From Pseudomonas muyukensis (GTDB taxonomy: Bacteria; Pseudomonadota; Gammaproteobacteria; Pseudomonadales; Pseudomonadaceae): 64,000 nt of DNA. The notes beneath the pieces were generated by a model. The model worked only from the letters and a program-made list of their open reading frames with translations. It was not told the DNA's origin and made no database searches. A program made the position numbers and the translations under genes. The stretch covers positions 3,066,501-3,130,500 of the forward strand of contig NZ_CP077073.1 of assembly GCF_019139535.1 (NCBI RefSeq), read 5' to 3'. Shown here piece after piece: positions 58,895 to 64,000 of the stretch. The first letter of the stretch is position 1; the number at the start of each line of letters is the position of its first letter.

Positions 58895-59252
58895 GTAGGC
58901 GCCAGCGTGGCTGGCGAACCCGGCGCCGCGGTGGATGGCACCGGCTGCGCCGGTGTTCGCCGGCAAGGCCGGCTCCTACGCCGTCTGCGACCTGCCCGCC
59001 CGTAGGAGCCAGCCTTGCTGGCGAACCAGGCGCCGCGGCGGATGGCACCGGCTGCGCCGGTGTTCGCCGGCAAGCCGGCTCCTGCGCCGTCTGCGACCTG
59101 CCCGCCCGTAGGAGCCAGCCTTGCTGGCGAACCAGGCGCCGCGGTGGATGGCACCGGCTGCGCCGGTGTTCGCCGGCAAGCCGGCTCCTACGCCGTCTGC
59201 GGCCTGCCCGCCCGTAGGAGCCAGCGTTGCTGGCGAACCAGGCGCCGCGGTG
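58895..59252. repeat. Tandem REP array B: about 3.4 units of ~106 bp
   Basis: Units begin at 58895, 59002, 59108 and 59214. The ~86-bp core is the reverse complement of the core of array A at 20545-21540 (for example CGCCGCGGTGGATGGCACCG against CGGTGCCATCCACCGCGGCG). The ~20-bp spacer differs: CGTCTGCGACCTGCCCGCCC here. It lies between the convergent tcB and TonB-receptor genes. Confidence 0.93.
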
Positions 59253-61352
59253 TCAGTACCTCAACTCGAGCCCGACATAGGCGCCAATTCCATCCCCTGG
59301 CCAGAACGACGCGGTGTCCTGCCCTTGGGCGTTGTACACCGGCGTCACCGCCGTCACGTAGGCCTTGTTCGCCAGGTTCTTCACATCCAGCGAGACCTTC
59401 CAGTCGCCCTTCGGCGCCTGGTAGCCCAGGTTCGCCCCCCAGATCGTGTACGACGGCGCATACAGGCTGTTGGCATAGTCCACCGCCGTGCGCGACGCCG
59501 ACTGCACATTCACCCCGGTGTACCAGCCGCTGTGGTCCTGGTACTGCAGCTCGCCCTGGTAGATGTGCTTGGGCACGCCCGGCAACTGGTTGTCGCCGAA
59601 GGTGCTGTCGTGGCGGTAGTAGAAATCGTTATAGGTGTAGACCTGGCGCCAGCGCACCAGGTCGCCCTGGTCGTTCTCCCACAGGCGGGTATTGAGCCCG
59701 GCCTCGATGCCCTGGTGGATGGTCGGCGAGGCGTTGAACGCGCCGGTGACCGCGGCCGCGGTGGCGGTGGCGGGGATGATCTGCACGTTCAGCAGTTCGT
59801 CGTGGATCCACGAGCGGTACAGCGCCAGGCTGCCGTCGAAGATGCCATGGCTGCCCTTGATGCCGACCTCGAAGGTGTTGGCCTTCTGCTCCACCAGCGG
59901 GCGCACGTAGGGCAGGGTCGGGCCGGAGCCTGAGTATTCCCACGAGGCGGGCGGGTCGATGCTGCGGCTGAAGTTGCTGAACACCTGCAGGTTCGGCGCG
60001 AACTCGTAGCGCAGGCCGATGCGCGGGGCGACGCTCCAGTTGTCGTAGTCGACGTGCTGCGGGAAGTCGGTGCGATTGGCGTTTACCGCGTAGTCGATGT
60101 CGACTTTGCGCCGCACATTGATGAACGACACGCCGCTGGTCAGCCATAGGCCGTCGACCAGGTTGAGGTCGTTGCCCAGGGCGATGACCCGGTCGAACGA
60201 GTCGGTGTAGTCGACTTTCTTCAACGTCAGCTTGTCGCCGGTGGCCGAATTGACCCCGCCGCGCAAGTGCTGGGTGGAGGTGAAGGCGATATTGCTGCGG
60301 CTTTCATGGCCGAACAGGTAGTCGCTGCGGTCATAGCCCAGCAGCAGGCCGAGGTCGTGCCAGTCCCAGTAGCTGGGGTTGCTCGGGCTGCGCGGGCTGT
60401 TGGCGTGGCGGTAGTCGTGGTAGGACAGGCCGACGGTCAGGCGGCCGTCGTCGTCGAAGGTGTAGGTGGTCTTGCTGCCCAGCCAGATACTGCCGGGACG
60501 ACGGGCGCCGTTGCCGCTGCTTTCGGCGGTGGCGCTGGCACGGCGCGGGTGGTGCAGGGCGGCCTCCAGGGTGGTGGCGCTGGGGTCGTTGTGCACCTCG
60601 TCGCGGTAACGCAGCAGCAGGCGGGTTTCCAGCTTCGGGCTGAAGCGGTAGCCGGCGTTGGCGACGATGCCGGCACTCTTCGACAGGCTGAAGTCGCGGT
60701 AGCCGTCGTTGCGGTAGTTGTCGGCCTGCAGGTAGTAGTCCAGGCCACCTTCGACGCCGCCGTAGCTGATGCTCTGCTTCTGGTAGTGGTAGCTGCCGGC
60801 CTCGGCGCGCAGGCGTAGGCCAGGGGCGCTGTAGCCGCTGTGGTTGACGAAGTTGACCGCGCCGCCGAGGGTCAGCGCACCGTACTGGAAGGCGTTGGCG
60901 CCACGCAGGATCTCGGTGTAGTTGACCCCGCTGGCGTTGAGGAATTCGTACGGGGTGCCGCCGGGGCCCGTCAGCGGCAGGCCGTCGAAGAGGAACTTGA
61001 GGCCTTCGCGAAAGTAGCCGGGCGAGGTATTGGCGCCCGAGCCGCGCACCGAGATTTTCGCCGCATCGTTGCCGCCGGTGGACTGCACGAACACGCCGGG
61101 CTGGTAGGCCAGGGTGTCCTGCAGCGTGGCGGTACGGCCTTTGGCAACCTCTTCGCTGTCGACCACGCTGGTGCCACCGGGCACCTCCGCGAGGGCGCTG
61201 GCGGCCTGTTGCACTTCAGTCTGCTTGGCAGCCTGCACGGTCACCGTGCCAAGGGTCGGGTCAGCGGCCAGTACCGTGACCGGGGCCAGCAGGGTGGCCA
61301 GGGCGGCGTGGCGGATGGCCAGGCGCAGGGGGTAGGGGTGAATCGCACGCAT
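59253..61352 (-). CDS. TonB-dependent outer membrane receptor
   Basis: 699 residues. A signal peptide ends at VTVLAADP. A plug domain (~45-165) contains TATLQDTLAYQPGVFVQSTG, ISVRGSGANTSPGYFREG and ALTLGGAVNFVNHSG, followed by a 22-strand barrel ending in the aromatic-terminal GAYVGLELRY. There is no N-terminal signalling (STN) domain. It is FecA-like in the plug, but the ligand is unknown. It is divergent from a dipeptide/nickel-type ABC importer, suggesting the receptor and importer act in series on one ligand, perhaps a metal chelate or peptide-like compound. Confidence 0.88.
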   Translation of the reverse strand: MRAIHPYPLRLAIRHAALATLLAPVTVLAADPTLGTVTVQAAKQTEVQQAASALAEVPGGTSVVDSEEVAKGRTATLQDTLAYQPGVFVQSTGGNDAAKISVRGSGANTSPGYFREGLKFLFDGLPLTGPGGTPYEFLNASGVNYTEILRGANAFQYGALTLGGAVNFVNHSGYSAPGLRLRAEAGSYHYQKQSISYGGVEGGLDYYLQADNYRNDGYRDFSLSKSAGIVANAGYRFSPKLETRLLLRYRDEVHNDPSATTLEAALHHPRRASATAESSGNGARRPGSIWLGSKTTYTFDDDGRLTVGLSYHDYRHANSPRSPSNPSYWDWHDLGLLLGYDRSDYLFGHESRSNIAFTSTQHLRGGVNSATGDKLTLKKVDYTDSFDRVIALGNDLNLVDGLWLTSGVSFINVRRKVDIDYAVNANRTDFPQHVDYDNWSVAPRIGLRYEFAPNLQVFSNFSRSIDPPASWEYSGSGPTLPYVRPLVEQKANTFEVGIKGSHGIFDGSLALYRSWIHDELLNVQIIPATATAAAVTGAFNASPTIHQGIEAGLNTRLWENDQGDLVRWRQVYTYNDFYYRHDSTFGDNQLPGVPKHIYQGELQYQDHSGWYTGVNVQSASRTAVDYANSLYAPSYTIWGANLGYQAPKGDWKVSLDVKNLANKAYVTAVTPVYNAQGQDTASFWPGDGIGAYVGLELRY

Positions 61353-61620
61353 CCTTGTATTCCTTGAAAGTCATCGTAGGTCCTCGGCGTTCTATGGGCA
61401 TAGTCAGGCCTGTCGAAATCGGTAAGAGCAGTTTCTGTGCCAGTTGGCGCAAGGCCGGAAGTTGCGGCTGTGACAAGTTGTTGAGTGTGCGGCGATGAAC
61501 GAAACGGCAAGTTTTGTTGTGGTTGTGTTGAATCCGAAACAGTGCCGGTTATATGCAAATATCCCAATCAAACGGTAAACCCGCTCCTACAGGGCCCTGC
61601 ATTGCCTGACTGTCTGCACT

Positions 61621-61646
61621 CCAACAGGCGGTGAACAGTTTGTTGG
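61621..61646 (+). promoter_or_regulatory. Inverted repeat, candidate upstream activating site
   Basis: CCAACA-N14-TGTTGG, a perfect 6-bp inverted repeat with 20 bp between arm centres, lies about 50 bp before the sigma-54 -24 element. An overlapping GAACA...TGTTC pair at 61633-61658 shows similar two-turn spacing. This is a plausible enhancer-binding-protein site, unproven. Confidence 0.35.
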
Positions 61647-61697
61647 GTTGGCGTGTTCGGAAAATTGCTGAAGCCCAGTAAAAGCGCAGGAAAAGGC

Positions 61698-61713
61698 TGG
61701 CACGACATCTGCA
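61698..61713 (+). promoter_or_regulatory. Sigma-54 promoter upstream of the ABC importer genes
   Basis: TGGCACG-ACAT-CTGCA matches the consensus TGGCACGnnnnTTGCW at every fixed position but one. Transcription would start near 61725, 27 bp before the GTG at 61752, which supports that start codon. Confidence 0.75.
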
Positions 61714-61751
61714 ACACCCCTTTGTGTAGCCGTCTATATAAAGGGCCTGCT

Positions 61752-63470
61752 GTGCAGCCAAACTTTCGATTATTCAATGCATGCCTGTTGGCCAGCGCGC
61801 TGTCAGTTGCCGCCTGTTCACCCGCCACGCCCCCGCCAAGCCAAACTACCCTCAAGGGCGAAGCGGTCAGCGAGGTGAACGGCGTGATGCGCTACCCGGC
61901 CAGCGACTTCGTCGAGCAGCAGGTCGGCCAGCGTGGCGGCACCTTGCGCGTGTCGGCGGCGAGCGACGCCGGCAGCTTCGATATCCACGCGTTGTCCAAC
62001 GGCAACATGCAGTGGATGGGCCGCCTCCTGTTCGACTGCCTGGTGTACCAGGCCGAGGACGGCAGCCTCACGCCGTGGCTGGCGAAAAGCTGGGACATCA
62101 GCGCCGATGGCCTGACCTACACCTTCCACCTGCGTGACGACGTCACCTTCAGCGACGGCGAACGCTTCGACGCCGAAGCGGTACGGGTCAACCTCGAGCA
62201 CATGCGCGACCCCAGGACCAAGTCGCCGCTCGCCGCTGCCTATATCGCGCCCTACCTGCAGGGCCGGGTGGTCGATGAATACACCTTCCAGGCCAGCTTG
62301 CGCACGCCCTATGCGCCGTTTCTCGATGTGCTGTCGCAAGCCTGGCTGGGAATGATCTCGCCACGGCAGATCCGCGAGGCGCCCGCGACCATCGCCAGCC
62401 AGCCGATCGGCACCGGGCCGTTCGTGCTGACCGGCTGGGTGCGCGACCAGCGCGCCAGTTTCGCCCGCCGCCCGGGCTACCACTGGGCGCCACCGGCGAT
62501 CAACCACCAGGGCGAGGCTTACCTCGATGGCATCGAACTGAGCTACGTGCCCGAGGCGATGATCCGCTACACCTCGTTGGCAGCGGCCGACAGCGACATG
62601 GCCCTGGACGCCCCGGCGCAGAATGCTGCGGCGATCCGTGCCAACCCGCGGCTGACCCTGCGCAACCGCATCCGCAAGGGCAACCCGGCGCGTAGCATCA
62701 CCTTCAACGTCGAGCGCGTGCCGTTCGATGACCTGCGGGTGCGCCAGGCCGTGGCCAAGGCCATCGACCGCGACGGCCTGGCCTGGATTTCCGGCTTTGG
62801 TGAATACCTGGCCAAGGGCGATTTTCTCGCCGTGAATACCCCAGGCTACGACCCGGTGGCGCGCGATGCATTGGCCTTCGACCCGACTGAGTCGGCGCGC
62901 CTGCTCGATGCCGCCGGCTGGACCGGGCGCGATGCCGAGGGTTATCGCACCCGCAACGGCCAGCGCCTCGGGGCAACCTTGCTGACCTACGACAACCCGG
63001 CGTTCCCGGCCAATGTCTCGGTGGCGGCCCAGGCGGACCTGCGCAAGGTCGGCTTCGACCTGCGCATCGAGCTGCTGCCGATCAGCAAGGTCATGGAGCT
63101 GCGCTACCGCGGCAACTTCGATGCCCTCGGCGGCGGCTACTGGCACACCAACACCGCCGACGGCCTGTACATCCTCTACCACAGCCAGTCGATCCCCAGC
63201 GCCAGGATGATCGGCCAGAACGTCGGCCACTTCCGTGATGCCAGCCTCGACCAGCTGCTTGGCCAAGCCCGCGCCAGCACCGACCCGGCGCAACGCCGGG
63301 TGCTGTATCGCCAAGCCCAGCAGCGCCTGGGCGAGACCGTGCCGGCCGTGCCCTCGGTGGAAAGCCAGATGCTCCTGGCCTACCGCAACGCAGTCGGCGG
63401 CGTGCTGTTCGACGGCTCGCACAACGTCCCCCTGTTCACCAGCGTGTGGCTGGCGAAGGCACAACCATGA
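61752..63470 (+). CDS. ABC transporter substrate-binding lipoprotein, SBP family 5 (dipeptide/nickel type)
   Basis: 572 residues from the GTG at 61752, preceded by AAAGGG. The N-terminus VQPNFRLFNACLLASALSVA continues ACS, a lipobox. A longer reading from 61653 would begin upstream of the sigma-54 promoter and lacks signal character. The family 5 pattern is clear: WLAKSWDISADGLTYTFHLR, VTFSDGERFDAEAVRVNLEH, QPIGTGPFVLTGW, FDDLRVRQAVAKAIDRDGL. It binds the solute in the periplasm and passes it to the permease encoded just downstream. The ligand (peptide, nickel chelate or other) cannot be fixed. Confidence 0.88.
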   Translation: MQPNFRLFNACLLASALSVAACSPATPPPSQTTLKGEAVSEVNGVMRYPASDFVEQQVGQRGGTLRVSAASDAGSFDIHALSNGNMQWMGRLLFDCLVYQAEDGSLTPWLAKSWDISADGLTYTFHLRDDVTFSDGERFDAEAVRVNLEHMRDPRTKSPLAAAYIAPYLQGRVVDEYTFQASLRTPYAPFLDVLSQAWLGMISPRQIREAPATIASQPIGTGPFVLTGWVRDQRASFARRPGYHWAPPAINHQGEAYLDGIELSYVPEAMIRYTSLAAADSDMALDAPAQNAAAIRANPRLTLRNRIRKGNPARSITFNVERVPFDDLRVRQAVAKAIDRDGLAWISGFGEYLAKGDFLAVNTPGYDPVARDALAFDPTESARLLDAAGWTGRDAEGYRTRNGQRLGATLLTYDNPAFPANVSVAAQADLRKVGFDLRIELLPISKVMELRYRGNFDALGGGYWHTNTADGLYILYHSQSIPSARMIGQNVGHFRDASLDQLLGQARASTDPAQRRVLYRQAQQRLGETVPAVPSVESQMLLAYRNAVGGVLFDGSHNVPLFTSVWLAKAQP

Positions 63471-64000
63471 AGTTGTTCACCACCTTGCTGCGCCGCCTGC
63501 GTGACGGCGTGATCGTGCTGTGGGCGGCGGCCAGCCTGACCTTCCTCGGCATGCAGCACAGCGGTGGCGACACCGCCCTGGCGATTCTCGGCGGCCCGGA
63601 TGCCATGCCCAGCGAAGCGCTGCTGGCCCAGGTGCGCGCCGAATACGGCCTCGACCAACCGCTGTGGGTACAGTACGGCCATTACCTGCTGCGCCTGGCC
63701 AGGGGTGAGTTGGGCGAGTCGTACCGGCTGCGCATCCCGGTTGGCCAGGCGATTGCCGAACAGGCCGGCGCGACCCTGGCCCTGGCCAGCAGCGCGGCCG
63801 TGCTGGCGGTGCTGCTGGCGCTGGCCTCGGCGCTGCTCACCGCCAACCGTGGGCGGCGCTTGCGGGCGCTGGTGTCAGGCATCGAGCTGGTGTTGTCGTC
63901 GGCGCCCAACTTCGTGATCGGCACCGTGCTGCTGCTGGCCTTCGCCTTCTACTTCCATGTGCTGCCGCCCTCCGGTTCAAGCGGCTGGCGCTCGCTGATA
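63467..64000 (+). CDS. ABC transporter permease (DppB/NikB type), truncated by window edge
   Basis: The ATG at 63467 overlaps the binding-protein stop (ATGA). 178 codons are visible, with no stop before the window ends. Seen: an N-terminal membrane helix (VIVLWAAASLTFLGM), AMPSEALLAQVRAEYGLDQP and VQYGHYLLRLARGELGESYR, the standard DppB/NikB first-loop pattern, then further membrane helices. It is the inner-membrane channel half of the importer; a second permease and ATPases are expected beyond the edge. Confidence 0.88.
   Translation, partial: MKLFTTLLRRLRDGVIVLWAAASLTFLGMQHSGGDTALAILGGPDAMPSEALLAQVRAEYGLDQPLWVQYGHYLLRLARGELGESYRLRIPVGQAIAEQAGATLALASSAAVLAVLLALASALLTANRGRRLRALVSGIELVLSSAPNFVIGTVLLLAFAFYFHVLPPSGSSGWRSLI

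Larger units (their letters stand above)
61353..61751. other. Divergent control region of the TonB receptor and ABC importer
   Basis: About 400 bp, less GC-rich than the flanking genes. It contains the sigma-54 promoter and inverted repeat listed separately, near the importer side. I saw no convincing Fur or Zur box. An ATG at 61653 opens a frame leading into the binding-protein gene but lies upstream of the sigma-54 promoter. Confidence 0.6.

Noticed and set aside
58775..59250. Overlapping open frames downstream of tcB as a possible TcC effector
   Set aside because: They translate REP array B and show none of the Rhs/TcC core motifs.
61653..61751. Upstream ATG start for the substrate-binding protein
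   Set aside because: It lies 45 bp before the sigma-54 -24 element and adds 33 residues in front of an otherwise good lipoprotein signal.

Overview
This window is high-GC chromosomal DNA from a fluorescent pseudomonad, most likely of the Pseudomonas putida group (P. putida / P. entomophila / P. mosselii type). The basis is close protein resemblance and P. putida-like gene order in several blocks (glucarate/galactarate genes; AraC-thiolase-hydroxyacyl-CoA dehydrogenase-TetR; glcDEF), plus many REP palindromes typical of these genomes. The species is an inference; no search was run.

Layout. 1-2.2 kb: a truncated TSUP permease, a divergent AraC regulator and a FadR-type GntR regulator. 2.3-8.0 kb: a minus-strand galactarate/glucarate operon, kdgD-gudP-garD-2,5-dioxovalerate dehydrogenase, whose products convert hexarates to 2-oxoglutarate. 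8.06-8.74 kb: three tandem units, each pairing a candidate operator with a REP pair. 8.9-14 kb: a class-I amidotransferase-like hydrolase and a LysR/MFS/FAD-oxidoreductase locus that looks like aminophosphonate catabolism. 14-20.5 kb: YebC-like protein, LysR regulator, DOPA-decarboxylase-type enzyme, lipoprotein and catalase-peroxidase KatG. 20.5-21.5 kb: a nine-copy ~107-bp REP array. 21.5-34.4 kb: MHS-family MFS, lipoprotein nuclease, orphan ParA, VOC protein, diguanylate cyclase, TetR, 3-hydroxyacyl-CoA dehydrogenase, thiolase, AraC, AhpD-like protein, deaminase, MFS and MocR regulator. 34.6-40.7 kb: a small hypothetical gene, glcF-glcE-glcD translationally coupled to an M20 carboxypeptidase, and a DUF2388 gene.

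40.9-58.9 kb is the accessory core: an insecticidal-type Tc toxin cluster on the plus strand. TcA is split into two ~1,545-residue proteins; the first carries an unusual C-terminal string of Ig-like domains. Next comes a 1,125-residue protein I do not recognise, built from about six ~115-residue repeats. The TcB gene that follows is interrupted by a frameshift inside a run of ten G residues. No TcC effector gene lies next to the cluster. 58.9-59.25 kb is a second ~107-bp REP array whose core matches the first in opposite orientation.

59.3-64 kb: a TonB-dependent receptor diverges from a dipeptide/nickel-type ABC importer (binding lipoprotein and truncated permease). A near-consensus sigma-54 promoter precedes the binding-protein gene.

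The strongest leads are the G10 tract in tcB, the repeat protein between the TcA and TcB genes, the Ig-like domains on the first TcA protein, and the amplification of a sugar-acid operator within a REP-containing tandem repeat.
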